Below, in pieces: positions 1-8,163 of a stretch of DNA of 52,901 nt (its first letter is position 1; each line of letters starts with the position of its first letter). A model generated the notes under the pieces. That model had not been told where the DNA came from. It saw only the letters and a program-made list of their open reading frames with translations, and ran no database searches. Source of the stretch: JAAXTX01 sp035560715 (GTDB lineage Bacteria > Patescibacteriota > Minisyncoccia > Moranbacterales > UBA1568); the NCBI GenBank assembly GCA_035560715.1, contig DATMYW010000030.1:1-52901 (forward strand), in the 5' to 3' direction. A program made the translations under genes and the position numbers.

Positions 1-94
1 GTGTATTATATACAATATGTCAAGAGGAAAGCCGCAGAATGGCCTCACGAAAAGAAAAACGCCCCCTGCGGGTCGTATTTCTTTCCTTTCAATG

Positions 95-165
95 TCGGGC
101 CGCCGGGAATCGAACCCGGACTACATGCACCCCATGCATGCGTACTACCACTATACTACGGCCCG
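95..165 (-). tRNA. tRNA-Pro, anticodon GGG
   Basis: The minus strand folds as a complete cloverleaf. The acceptor CGGGCCG pairs with CGGCCCG, followed by TA at positions 8-9. The D stem is GTAT/GTAC and the anticodon stem CATGC/GCATG, with loop ATGGGGT (anticodon GGG). The variable loop has 5 nt, and the T arm CCGGG-TTCGATT-CCCGG is perfect. The discriminator base is A and is followed by CAT, so the 3' CCA is not encoded and must be added by a nucleotidyltransferase. The 94 bases before it in the window hold nothing I can identify. Confidence 0.95.
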
Positions 166-168
166 GAG

Positions 169-212
169 TCCCGTGCCGTACGGCACGGGACGAAGCCCTG
201 CGCATGCAGGGC
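169..212. repeat. Two tandem palindromes upstream of tRNA-Pro
   Basis: Positions 169-190 are a perfect 22-bp palindrome (TCCCGTGCCG-TA-CGGCACGGGA). Positions 195-212 are a second hairpin with 7-bp arms GCCCTGC/GCAGGGC. On the minus strand they lie immediately 5' of the tRNA, so they would sit in the precursor leader. They could be processing signals or a terminator pair. No U-tract follows either hairpin in either direction. The rest of 213-360 shows nothing clear. Confidence 0.6.
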
Positions 213-360
213 GAATCATCCTCTCCCCTCCCCCGTATAATCGCGGGATGCGATTACAGGGCATGCTTTCGACTCATTCTTCTGTTTCTTCGTAACTCGT
301 GAACCCGTTATCAAAATGACTCCTTTCTTTGACTTTCGACGTTCGGACTTGTGGCTTGGA

Positions 361-1005
361 CTATTCCAGTATGCCGTCGAGGTTCACGTCGTACAGGATC
401 GCTTCCTGCAGATGGCGATACCTGAGGATCTCCTTCCCGTCGAACCAGATCGGGATTTCCTTCTCCGCCTCGTCGACATTGCCGGACGCATGAATCAGAT
501 TCCGGATCGACCTGCTGTCGACGTCGGAAATCTGATACGAATCGACGGTGAAGTCCCCTCTGATAGTTCCTACGTCACTCGACATCGGTTCGGTCGATCC
601 GGTAATCTTGCGTACGACCCCGATAGCACCGTTCCCCTCCCAGACCATGGCAACGACCGGTCCGGCGGAAAGATACGTCGCGTTCGCCTTCAGAATCGCA
701 AGTCCGTTCTCACGGTACGTGGAGAAGGGCGATTTCTGACCTTTCTTCGCATACGCCGCCGCGGCTTTTTCTCCGACGGCCTCAAGCCATTCCTCGCCGC
801 CGACCATGTAGTGTTTGGTTGCCATCTCGGGCGTCGGGATGAGCATTTTCGTGGCGACGAGCTTGAGTCCGGTCCGCTCGTACCGGCGGATGATCTCGCC
901 GACGAGCGACCGCTGAATGCCGTCCGGCTTGATGATGACCAGTGTCCGCTCCTTCTTCGGATGTGCGTTCTCCATAACGTCGGGATAAGGATACATTCCT
1001 TCCAT
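361..1005 (-). CDS. ndk: Nucleoside diphosphate kinase, insertion-bearing form
   Basis: Transfers the gamma phosphate from ATP to NDPs through a phospho-histidine. The N-terminal ERTLVIIKPDG, the RKITGSTEP stretch, TIRGDF and the catalytic-His motif NLIHASGN are all visible. With 214 residues it is clearly longer than the usual 140-150. The extra sequence lies between the KML..HY segment and SAGPVVAMVWEG, just before the His motif, and in a C-terminal extension of about 20 residues. The start is uncertain: I chose the ATG at 1005, but ATGs at 996 and 975 are in frame and none has a well-spaced Shine-Dalgarno. It follows the metallo-beta-lactamase gene after 32 nt and is probably cotranscribed with it. 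Confidence 0.9.
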   Translation of the reverse strand: MEGMYPYPDVMENAHPKKERTLVIIKPDGIQRSLVGEIIRRYERTGLKLVATKMLIPTPEMATKHYMVGGEEWLEAVGEKAAAAYAKKGQKSPFSTYRENGLAILKANATYLSAGPVVAMVWEGNGAIGVVRKITGSTEPMSSDVGTIRGDFTVDSYQISDVDSRSIRNLIHASGNVDEAEKEIPIWFDGKEILRYRHLQEAILYDVNLDGILE

Positions 1006-1037
1006 TGATATCACGAAAGCCGTTTCAAGGCAATAAA

Positions 1038-1898
1038 TCACCTCGTAGAACCGGAAAAGACGCACCCTTTGATCGCCGCTGCACAGCGATATCCGATATC
1101 CCCGGACATATCCGTACGGCGGATCAAGGCACCGACTTCCGAGACCCTGGAAATGACTTCCGGCGACGGATGGCCGTAGGAATTTTTTCCGACCGAAATA
1201 ATCACCTCCTTCGGCCTGACCAGGGAGAGGAATTTCTCGCTTGAGGAATTTTTCGATCCATGATGGGACAACTTGAGGACTTCGGTCTCAGAAACATTTG
1301 AAAGAAACGACTCCTCTTTCGGCAAGTCTCCGGCCAAGAGGAAGTCCGTCTCGCCGTACGAAAACCGGGTCGCGACACTTCCCTCGTTCGATTCCGCGTT
1401 GGCCGGAAGATTTCCATGCGGATACAGTACACGGAGCGTCCCTCCCTCGGGAAGCGACACCGAAAGACCCTCCGTCGCGACGATTCTCTCAGGAGGGTCG
1501 GTTCCCTCGTTCAGCCGATCACCGAGGAGCTTGAAAATATCGGAGGAAGACACGGCGCCGGTCGACACGAACTCACGTACCCGATAGTTGCCGATCAGGT
1601 CCGGAAGTCCGCCGATATGGTCCGCATCGGGATGTGTCATGATGACCGTCTCGATGGTCCGGTCCCAGAACGGAACGTACCGGGACAGCCGCGAAAGCAG
1701 CAGCTTTCCGCTCCGACCACCGTCGATCAGGATCTGGTTCCCGCCCTGCGTGATGAGTATCGCGTCTCCTTGGCCGACATCGAGGAACACGACCCGCGTC
1801 TCCCGCGCGTTATTCCGCGCCCAGACGGAAAACACTCCACCGACGAGCACGGAGAGCACGAGAACGATAAATATCGTACGAAAAAGTATCTGCCGCAT
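1038..1898 (-). CDS. ComEC C-terminal-type metallo-beta-lactamase protein, membrane-anchored
   Basis: This 286-residue protein starts with a hydrophobic signal/anchor segment (about residues 5-24), followed by a metallo-beta-lactamase fold. FLDVGQGDAILI, the metal motif THPDADHIGG and the later LKLSHHGSKNSS are the hallmarks of the nuclease-like domain at the C-terminus of ComEC/Rec2. Here it is a separate gene, so it probably acts with the 492-residue ComEC at 3037-4515 in DNA uptake. The substrate is inferred. An extended -10 (TGCGATAAT) lies 8 nt before the ATG, so the transcript may be almost leaderless. ndk follows. Confidence 0.82.
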   Translation of the reverse strand: MRQILFRTIFIVLVLSVLVGGVFSVWARNNARETRVVFLDVGQGDAILITQGGNQILIDGGRSGKLLLSRLSRYVPFWDRTIETVIMTHPDADHIGGLPDLIGNYRVREFVSTGAVSSSDIFKLLGDRLNEGTDPPERIVATEGLSVSLPEGGTLRVLYPHGNLPANAESNEGSVATRFSYGETDFLLAGDLPKEESFLSNVSETEVLKLSHHGSKNSSSEKFLSLVRPKEVIISVGKNSYGHPSPEVISRVSEVGALIRRTDMSGDIGYRCAAAIKGCVFSGSTR

Positions 1899-1928
1899 AC
1901 GAAACCATTATCGCATACCTTGAGACCG

Positions 1929-1957
1929 TTGACATCGGCGGAACCGCGTGGTATCAA
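1929..1957 (+). promoter_or_regulatory. Promoter of argB
   Basis: TTGACA (1929-1934), a 17-nt spacer, then TATCAA (1952-1957). This predicts a start of transcription near 1964, about 30 nt before the argB ATG. Confidence 0.7.
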
Positions 1958-1994
1958 GAATCATCCTTTTATAAGAAAAAACGGGAAATCAATC

Positions 1995-2840
1995 ATGGCC
2001 GAAAACGATACCGCCTCATCCATCATTCTCGGAGCCCTGAAAAACGTGCTCCGATTCAGAAATTCCATCTTTGTCACCAAACTCAGCGGATCGGTCGTGG
2101 ACCACGAAGACCGACTCGCGCCGATTCTGAAAGATATCGATCTCCTCTCACGGATCGGGATCAGGCAGATTGTCGTCCATGGAGCGGGCAACGCCATAAG
2201 TACGGCGATGAAGTCGGCAGGACTCGACCCGGTATTCCTCGAAGGGAAACGGGTCACGGACGAGAGAGTGATGCGGATCGTCCAGGACGTTCTCACGGAA
2301 ATGAATCGGCGCATCCTGGATTCGGCGGATCATCTCGACAGCCGGTTCGTCGGCCTCGAAGAAAGCGGATGCCGCACGGAGCCCGTCTTCACTGCGGTCC
2401 AGGGAGATCCACGGTTCGGATTCGTCGGAAAGGTCGACAACGTCGATACGCAATGGCTGACGGAAAGACTCGCCTACGGCATGATTCCGGTTTTTCCGTC
2501 ATTCGCCCGGGGTATGGACGGACAACCGTACAATATCAATGCCGACGACATGGCAAGTGCCATCGCTCTCGCGTTAGGGGCGAAAAAATTGATCTACGTA
2601 AGCGATGTCCCCGGCGTCATGGATGGGGACCGATTGATCGGAACGCTCGACAAGCGGTCGTCCGAGGACCTCATCGCGCAGGGCGTCATTTCCGGCGGCA
2701 TGATACCGAAAGTCCGATCGATTTTCGAAACGATCGGGAGCGGCGTGCAAAACGTGCATCTGGTCGATGGAACCAAGGATCGCTCCCTGCTCCTGGAGAT
2801 CATGACCGAAGCCGGTACGGGAACCATGTTCTCCCTCTGA
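1995..2840 (+). CDS. argB: Acetylglutamate kinase-like amino-acid kinase
   Basis: Amino-acid kinase fold of the N-acetylglutamate kinase family (ATP-dependent phosphorylation in arginine synthesis). Visible landmarks are FVTKLSGSVV near the N-terminus, VVHGAGNAIS for substrate binding, FVGKVDNVD, the NINADDMASAIALALGAKKLIYVSDVPGV segment split around the nucleotide site, and GGMIPKV near the C-terminus. The 281 residues are a normal length. The true start is the ATG at 1995; the frame upstream of it is only an antisense shadow of the metallo-beta-lactamase gene. No other arginine gene is in the window. It could act on a related substrate. It has its own promoter and terminator and sits between the two halves of a ComEC system on the opposite strand. 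Confidence 0.82.
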   Translation: MAENDTASSIILGALKNVLRFRNSIFVTKLSGSVVDHEDRLAPILKDIDLLSRIGIRQIVVHGAGNAISTAMKSAGLDPVFLEGKRVTDERVMRIVQDVLTEMNRRILDSADHLDSRFVGLEESGCRTEPVFTAVQGDPRFGFVGKVDNVDTQWLTERLAYGMIPVFPSFARGMDGQPYNINADDMASAIALALGAKKLIYVSDVPGVMDGDRLIGTLDKRSSEDLIAQGVISGGMIPKVRSIFETIGSGVQNVHLVDGTKDRSLLLEIMTEAGTGTMFSL

Positions 2841-2865
2841 CGAAACGTCTCATCGACACCGTATG

Positions 2866-2898
2866 GCGCGGAACCGAAAGGTCTCCGCGTCTTTTTTT
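2866..2898 (+). terminator. argB intrinsic terminator
   Basis: A GC-rich stem GCGCGGA...TCCGCGT with a GAAA loop is followed by CTTTTTTT. It lies 26 nt after the argB stop. Between it and comEC there is only a small palindrome (AATACGCG-AC-CGCGTATT, about 2971-2988) that may help end comEC on the other strand. Confidence 0.75.
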
Positions 2899-3036
2899 CC
2901 CCATTCATTCCCCTTTCGCTCCCCTTATTCTCATTTTTCCACCCTCTCTCCATCCACAAAAAAGTATCCTGAAATACGCGACCGCGTATTATGGGACACC
3001 CTTCGCAAAAGGCGCGTCGTGTGTCGGTCTGGTTTT

Positions 3037-4515
3037 TCACTTTTGAAGGACATCCCTTCCGACTTCCGGGACGGTTACTCGTCGTTTCTTGTCGATAATG
3101 AGAAACGTGAGACCGAGCGTGACATACCATACGATCGAGGCCACCCAGCCAAAACCGGTATGGATCATCGCCCTCCGCGAGAGAAGGGCCATGTATTCCG
3201 TACCGAGGATAATCGGACGGATCGCTGCATAGGCTGGAAACGACAGCAGACTTCCGAAGGACGGCACGACCATACCCACCGCCCCAACAAGCGCCGAAAA
3301 AAACATCGCGTACGGCACCAGGGGCAGGATGATCGCGTTTGCGAGAAACGAGACCGGCGAGAACGCGCCGAAGTTCGCGAAGATGACTGGCATGACGAAC
3401 AGGTTCGCACAGAACGTCAGGAGCGCCGCCTCGACGAACAGTCTCCCGTGGGAAACCCATTTCACGATGCGTCCGATATACGGCGACGACAACGCGATGC
3501 CCACCGTGGCCGCGAACGAAAGCAGAAATCCGACATCATGGCGGAGAATGAGCGGATTCAGGACGACCATCACCGACGCGACGATAATGATCGCGTTGAT
3601 CGAAGCATATCGTCGACCGAACCATCCCGCCGATACCAGTGTGGCAGACATGCCGAACGCGCGGACCGCCGAGGCGGGGGCGCCCGAAATAAGCACGAAC
3701 GCCGCCGTCGCGAGCAGGGAAAAAACGGCGGCATGCGGACGCGACAGACACAAGGCGATACCGAGAAGTAGAAAACAACCCGCGATAATCGAGATATTGT
3801 ATCCCGACACCGCGACGACATGCGAGAGTCCGGCGTCGCGGAAATCCGAGACTACCGCGTCCGGCAACTGCCTGCTCCCGCCAACGACAAGCCCGACTGC
3901 CAATCCGGCTTCCGGTTCTGGAAGCGCCCGTGATAGCGCTTCTTTGAACCGTCTGGAAAATCCGAACAACGCGCGCAGGACTGGATATCGAAACCCGGTC
4001 TTCTTCCATGAAGAGACGCGGCATCGGTATGCGACCCTATCCTTCGCGTAGTACATCCGCCACGTCGCATCCGGCGGCTCGACGTCGCATGACAACGTCC
4101 CGGTGTCCCCATACGAGACGTCCGACCGGATGGAAAACGTTCCGAGAACCAATTCCCTGGGACAGGTCGTTTCCTCGGTACACGTATCGAATCGAAAGAC
4201 CGTGACGATCCCCTTCACGTCCGTCTCCGGGTTCCGGACGATGGTTACGGTTCCCGAGACGCTCGCGGCTGGACGTTCGCGGTTCCACGCCGACTCCGCA
4301 CGCGATGAAAACAGAAAACCCGCCGCGAAGGCGAGCATGGAAAGCATGAAGGTCGCACTCCGTCTGCCCGGCCAGATCGAGACCGTCATGATGCCGGCTG
4401 CGAGGGCGAAGAACGGCACGGCCGCCTCGGACGGGAAGAGCGACCCCGCAAAGACACCGGGGATCACGAACGGAAACGCGCGACGGATGCACGATGCGAA
4501 ATCCATTTCAGACAA
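3037..4515 (-). CDS. comEC: ComEC/Rec2-type DNA-uptake channel, without the C-terminal nuclease domain
   Basis: A 492-residue polytopic membrane protein. An N-terminal hydrophobic pair is followed by an extracytoplasmic OB-like segment (about 80-180, with Cys residues), then a competence-family transmembrane core. The core includes GLVVGGSRQLPD, the signature LSHVVAVSGYNISIIAG, SGAPASAVRA and RHDVGFLLSFAATVGI. Classical ComEC has about 750 residues and ends in a metallo-beta-lactamase domain. Here the protein ends after the last membrane helix, and that domain is encoded by the neighbour at 1038-1898. Likely role: passage of single-stranded DNA across the inner membrane. Confidence 0.9.
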   Translation of the reverse strand: MSEMDFASCIRRAFPFVIPGVFAGSLFPSEAAVPFFALAAGIMTVSIWPGRRSATFMLSMLAFAAGFLFSSRAESAWNRERPAASVSGTVTIVRNPETDVKGIVTVFRFDTCTEETTCPRELVLGTFSIRSDVSYGDTGTLSCDVEPPDATWRMYYAKDRVAYRCRVSSWKKTGFRYPVLRALFGFSRRFKEALSRALPEPEAGLAVGLVVGGSRQLPDAVVSDFRDAGLSHVVAVSGYNISIIAGCFLLLGIALCLSRPHAAVFSLLATAAFVLISGAPASAVRAFGMSATLVSAGWFGRRYASINAIIIVASVMVVLNPLILRHDVGFLLSFAATVGIALSSPYIGRIVKWVSHGRLFVEAALLTFCANLFVMPVIFANFGAFSPVSFLANAIILPLVPYAMFFSALVGAVGMVVPSFGSLLSFPAYAAIRPIILGTEYMALLSRRAMIHTGFGWVASIVWYVTLGLTFLIIDKKRRVTVPEVGRDVLQK

Positions 4516-4524
4516 CAGTAAACA

Positions 4525-4613
4525 GAAATCAGATAACAGTTAACTGCGAGAGGACACCATTCTTTCCCCTTGTTCCATGCTCCCTGTTATCTGTTAACTG
4601 TCGGTCACTCGAG
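4525..4613. repeat. Inverted repeat between comEC and nrdR
   Basis: CAGATAACAG (near 4529) is repeated in inverted form as CTGTTATCTG (near 4590), each with an adjoining GTTAAC element. It is an AT-rich imperfect hairpin in the 89-nt gap downstream of nrdR and upstream of comEC. It could stop nrdR transcription, but there is no clear U-tract. Confidence 0.4.
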
Positions 4614-5063
4614 GTTCTCGATCGCCTTCTTGAAACTCTTCGCCGAACCGAAGGATTTGTATACGCTCGCGAACCGGAGATACGCGACCTCGTCCACGGC
4701 GCGGAGTTTCTCAAGGATCAGGTTCCCGATCTCCTTGCTGGCTACTTCCGGTTCCCGTTTCGCATGCAGTTCGTATTCGATCTCGTCGAGAATCTTCTCG
4801 ACCTTTTCCTCGCTTCCAGGCCGTTTCTCGAGCGCGCGTCGGAGCCCGACTTCGATCTTCTTCCGGTCATACGGCTCTGTCCGCCCGTCCTTCTTCACGA
4901 CCGTGATACCCATCGTTTCGGCCTCCTCATACGTGCTGAACCGGCCCGAGCACTTTTCGCACTCGCGCCTCCGCCTGATCGCGCGCCCTTCCTTGGTCTC
5001 GCGCGAATCGACTACCTTGGTCTCATCATGCCCGCAATATGGACACCGCATATCCTTGAACAC
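4605..5063 (-). CDS. nrdR: Transcriptional repressor NrdR
   Basis: NrdR is the ATP/dATP-sensing repressor of ribonucleotide reductase genes. The N-terminal zinc ribbon is intact (CPYC...CEKC, residues 8-39) and is followed by an ATP-cone (KKDGRTEPYDRKKIEVGLRRA, about 57-77). The 152 residues match the family. The start is a GTG at 5063, because a strong GGAAGGGG sits 7 nt upstream; the internal ATG at 5051 is too far from it. No nrd genes or NrdR boxes are evident in the window, so its targets lie elsewhere. Confidence 0.95.
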   Translation of the reverse strand: MFKDMRCPYCGHDETKVVDSRETKEGRAIRRRRECEKCSGRFSTYEEAETMGITVVKKDGRTEPYDRKKIEVGLRRALEKRPGSEEKVEKILDEIEYELHAKREPEVASKEIGNLILEKLRAVDEVAYLRFASVYKSFGSAKSFKKAIENLE

Positions 5064-5084
5064 AAAAACACCCCTTCCGCCACC

Positions 5085-5112
5085 AATCTACCACACTTCG
5101 ATGACGGTTCAA
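5085..5112 (-). promoter_or_regulatory. Probable nrdR promoter
   Basis: On the minus strand TTGAAC (5107-5112), 16 nt, TAGATT (5085-5090), about 20 nt before the GTG start. Moderate match. Confidence 0.5.
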
Positions 5113-5118
5113 AATGGA

Positions 5119-5142
5119 AAGGAGGGCATCGATGCCCTCCTT
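5119..5142 (-). terminator. ftsZ terminator
   Basis: Perfect 24-bp palindrome AAGGAGGGCATC-GATGCCCTCCTT just after ftsZ, followed on the minus strand by TCCATTTT. Confidence 0.6.
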
Positions 5143-5165
5143 CATCTACGGACGGTCCGCTCCGA

Positions 5166-6422
5166 CTATTTCTTCATCTTCCGCCGTATGAACGCGGGAA
5201 TCTCGAGGTCATCCCCTTCCTCGACGAATTCCTTCGTCTCGGTCCGGAGCTGGGTGGGAGCCGGCTGAATCTTCTCCTCGATGATCATCGCGGGCTTCTC
5301 CACCATGCGACGAGTGCTCTCGAACGCGGTACGAGAGAAGATGTCCTCGTCGTCGTCCTTGGCCTGGACCGGATCGGGTTCGACGGTCGCGCGGGACACG
5401 GCGGGAGCGGACGGTGCCGACGCGGAACGGGTGACGAACCCGAGCGGCGCCCGCTCCTTGGTACGGTTGGCATCGAATCCGGTCGCGACGACCGTGATCT
5501 GGATATCGCCTTTGTGCACCTGGTCGTCCACGACCGCCCCGAAGATGACCTTCGCATTGGGATCGATGCTCTCGGTGATGATGTTCGCGGCCTCGTTGAT
5601 CTCGAGCATTCCGAGATCGGCCGATCCGGAAATATTGATGAGCACTCCCTTCGCGCCGTCGATGGATAGTTCGAGGAGCGGACTGCTGATGGCCGCGCGG
5701 GCCGCCTCTTCGGCACGGTTCTCACCCGAGGCGATACCGATTCCCATGAGGGCGGAGCCGCTGTCCTCCATGATGGTCCGCACATCCGCGAAGTCCACGT
5801 TGACGATGCCCGGTTTGGTGATGAGGTCGGAAATACCCTGCACGCCCTGACGGAGTACGTCGTCGACGATACGGAACGCGTTGATGAGCGAAACCTTCTT
5901 ATCGATGATGGAGAGCAGTTTGTCGTTCGGGATGGTGATGAGCGAATCCACGCGGTCGCGCAGGTTCGAAAGCGACTCTTCGGCGATCGCACGACGCTGC
6001 GCCCCTTCGAACGTGAACGGCTTCGTCACGATGCCGATGGTGAGCGCGCCGAGTTCTTTCGCCGTCTCGGCGACGATCGGTGCCGCACCGGAACCCGTGC
6101 CTCCGCCGAGCCCGCACGCGACGAACACCATGTCGGCGCCCTTGAGCACTTCCTGGATCTCGTCTCGGTTCTCTTCGGCCGCCTGTCGGCCGATCTCAGG
6201 ATTCATGCCTGCGCCAAGTCCCTTCGTCAGGTTCTTGCCGATGTGGACCTTCTCCGCCGCCTTCGAGTTGTGCAACGCCTGCGCGTCGGTATTGATAACC
6301 ACGAACTCGACACCCTTGATCTTCGAGTCGATCATCCGCGAGACGGCGTTCCCGCCGGCACCGCCGACGCCGACGACCTTGATCTTCGCGAATGTCTCGA
6401 TATCGGGTTTGATTTCTGCCAT
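5166..6422 (-). CDS. ftsZ: Cell division GTPase FtsZ
   Basis: Tubulin-like GTPase that forms the division ring. The tubulin signature GGGTGSG is at residues 106-112 and the T7-loop region (NVDFADVRTIM) is present. After a variable linker the protein ends in DDLEIPAFIRRKMKK, the conserved tail that binds FtsA and other partners. 418 residues, complete. There is no clear Shine-Dalgarno before the ATG. It lies downstream of ftsA with a 140-nt gap that carries its own promoter, so it can be expressed separately from ftsA. Confidence 0.98.
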   Translation of the reverse strand: MAEIKPDIETFAKIKVVGVGGAGGNAVSRMIDSKIKGVEFVVINTDAQALHNSKAAEKVHIGKNLTKGLGAGMNPEIGRQAAEENRDEIQEVLKGADMVFVACGLGGGTGSGAAPIVAETAKELGALTIGIVTKPFTFEGAQRRAIAEESLSNLRDRVDSLITIPNDKLLSIIDKKVSLINAFRIVDDVLRQGVQGISDLITKPGIVNVDFADVRTIMEDSGSALMGIGIASGENRAEEAARAAISSPLLELSIDGAKGVLINISGSADLGMLEINEAANIITESIDPNAKVIFGAVVDDQVHKGDIQITVVATGFDANRTKERAPLGFVTRSASAPSAPAVSRATVEPDPVQAKDDDEDIFSRTAFESTRRMVEKPAMIIEEKIQPAPTQLRTETKEFVEEGDDLEIPAFIRRKMKK

Positions 6423-6484
6423 ACGGAGGGCATGCTAAGGGGATGATCGAAAGGGGTTTGCCCGGCGTTTGTTTTCGAAGTCCT

Positions 6485-6514
6485 ACTGTAGCACGCGGAA
6501 AAAGCGTGTGTCAA
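6485..6514 (-). promoter_or_regulatory. ftsZ promoter with an inverted repeat in the spacer
   Basis: On the minus strand TTGACA (6509-6514), an 18-nt spacer, TACAGT (6485-6490). The spacer contains the inverted repeat CACGC...GCGTG (6492-6508), which could be an operator or a DNA-structure effect. Confidence 0.6.
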
Positions 6515-6562
6515 GCGGATTTTTACCGATTTTTCTTTGTTTTTCGGTCGTTTCCGTCCTTC

Positions 6563-7843
6563 TCAGTCCAACGGCAAAAACTTCCGCAGGAGTTCCTTCG
6601 TTTTTTTTCCGGCGGAAAGCGCCCATTCCGGAACGGCCCGTTTCGCACCTTCCGTCAGGAATCCGATACCGGCGATATTGCCGCGAGACCGTCCGCGCTC
6701 CCGTGCCAGAAGGACAAGCCCTACGGCGGCAGCGAAGTCGGGACTATCGACCTGATCAAGGATGCCGCCTTGCGGTTTCGGATACCCGATATGCGACGGC
6801 AGGCGAAGGACGTCCTTGGCAAGTTCGACAGATCCGGACAGAAGCGCGCCGCCGCCGCAGAGCACCGCGCCCGCGGGCAGCAGCCCCTCGCGTCCGCATT
6901 TCGCGAGTTCCGAGTTCACGAAACGGAACAGCTCATCCATTCTCGCCTCGACGATCTCGGCGACATCGTGACGTGGAACCGACTCGGACTCGTGCGAATC
7001 GAAACGGGAAAGGTCGATTTCCTCGCGCTTGCCCACGGTGTCCGGCAACGCGGTCCCATATTGGAGCTTCACCTGTTCGGCCGTCTCGATGGAGATACGC
7101 AGACCGATCGCGATGTCGCTCGTCACGTGTGCGCCGCCGACCGGCAGTACCGCGAGGTGGACGAGCTCCCCTTCCTCATACACCGTGACCGAGGTCGTGC
7201 TCCCGCCGATGTCGACCAGCACGACACCGAGCTCTTTCTGCTTCGGATTAAGAACCGCCTCGCCGGCCGCGAGCGGTTCGACCGCATGAAAATCGGGCCG
7301 GATACCGACCTGGTCGAGGATACGGCCGATGCCCTTCATCTGATTCATGCTCGTGCCGACGACGAACGCTTCGGCCTCGAGCCGGACGCCGCGCATGCCG
7401 ACCGGGTCCTTGATGTCCTTCTGGTCGTCGAGCCGGTAGCTCTTGGGAATCACGTGAAGCACCTCGCGGTTCGACGGAAGCATCACGCGCGCCTCGACTT
7501 CCGCCATCGCACGTTCCACATCCTCTTCGGCAACCTCGCCGTCAGGACGACTGACCGCGATGACCCCGAGCGTCTTCTGACAGAAGATGTCCGTGCCGGA
7601 AATACCGACGCCGATCGTGTCGGCCGTCACGCCGGACATGCGCTCCGCGTGCGACACTGCCTTCGCGACCGCTCCCGCGACGGCCGAGGCATCGATGACG
7701 CTTCCGCGCCGCATGCCCTCGGACGGCATCGAGACGGCACCGAGCACGCGGAGCGATTCCTCGCCCGCGAACTCCTGAGCCATGACCGCACGCACCTGCG
7801 ACGATCCAATGTCTATCCCGAGATAATTTACCGTTTTCGCCAT
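6563..7843 (-). CDS. ftsA: Cell division protein FtsA
   Basis: Actin-like ATPase that tethers FtsZ to the membrane. It begins with the phosphate-1 motif YLGIDIGSSQVRAVM, has a central EVLHVIPKSYRLD (SHS2/1C domain), phosphate-2 LVDIGGSTTSVTV, and the adenosine motif LCGGGALLSGS. The C-terminus (GKKTKELLRKFLPLD) is a basic amphipathic helix of the type that binds membrane. 426 residues, complete. It starts the ftsA-ftsZ pair, with a good promoter about 55 nt upstream and a GGAGGA that is rather far (18 nt) from the ATG. Confidence 0.96.
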   Translation of the reverse strand: MAKTVNYLGIDIGSSQVRAVMAQEFAGEESLRVLGAVSMPSEGMRRGSVIDASAVAGAVAKAVSHAERMSGVTADTIGVGISGTDIFCQKTLGVIAVSRPDGEVAEEDVERAMAEVEARVMLPSNREVLHVIPKSYRLDDQKDIKDPVGMRGVRLEAEAFVVGTSMNQMKGIGRILDQVGIRPDFHAVEPLAAGEAVLNPKQKELGVVLVDIGGSTTSVTVYEEGELVHLAVLPVGGAHVTSDIAIGLRISIETAEQVKLQYGTALPDTVGKREEIDLSRFDSHESESVPRHDVAEIVEARMDELFRFVNSELAKCGREGLLPAGAVLCGGGALLSGSVELAKDVLRLPSHIGYPKPQGGILDQVDSPDFAAAVGLVLLARERGRSRGNIAGIGFLTEGAKRAVPEWALSAGKKTKELLRKFLPLD

Positions 7844-7896
7844 ACGGACACTCGGAGAATTTCCTCCCCCGCAAAGACTTTCTGTTTATGCATGAT

Positions 7897-7925
7897 AGTA
7901 TACCCCGAAAACGGGCGAAAGACAA
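7897..7925 (-). promoter_or_regulatory. ftsA promoter
   Basis: On the minus strand TTGTCT (7920-7925), 17 nt, TATACT (7897-7902). Confidence 0.7.
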
Positions 7926-7946
7926 AACGAACGAACGAACGAACGG
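7926..7946. repeat. Short AACG tetranucleotide repeat
   Basis: About five consecutive AACG units just upstream of the ftsA -35 element. Copy-number change here would alter the upstream promoter region. The surrounding stretch 7950-8050 is AG-rich and holds no gene I can support. Confidence 0.6.
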
Positions 7947-8050
7947 ATATGAGAAAGAAGACTGAATCTTCGGAAAAAGCTCGGCCTTCGGAGCTGCCGA
8001 TCAGGATGAGGAAAAGAAGAAAAACTCAAATCGCCTTCCCTAGGATGAGG

Positions 8051-8119
8051 AAAATAAAAAAAAGAGGAGGGACTGTGCGGTACTCCGGTCGATTTGACCG
8101 CGACAGTCCTTTTCCTCTT
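8051..8119 (-). terminator. Strong terminator of the 50-codon small gene
   Basis: On the minus strand a long stem (AAGAGGA, GGACTGT and GCGGT arms pairing with ACCGC, ACAGTCC and TCCTCTT) is followed directly by TTTTTTTTATTTT. It is among the longest intrinsic terminators in the window and closes the small-gene unit 45 nt after its stop codon. Confidence 0.85.
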
Positions 8120-8163
8120 ACCAGCATAGCCGGGCATATTTTGGCAGCTGGATTCTCTTGCCC

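Noticed and set aside
1416..1994. 193-codon N-terminal extension of argB
   Set aside because: Antisense to the metallo-beta-lactamase gene and upstream of the argB promoter.
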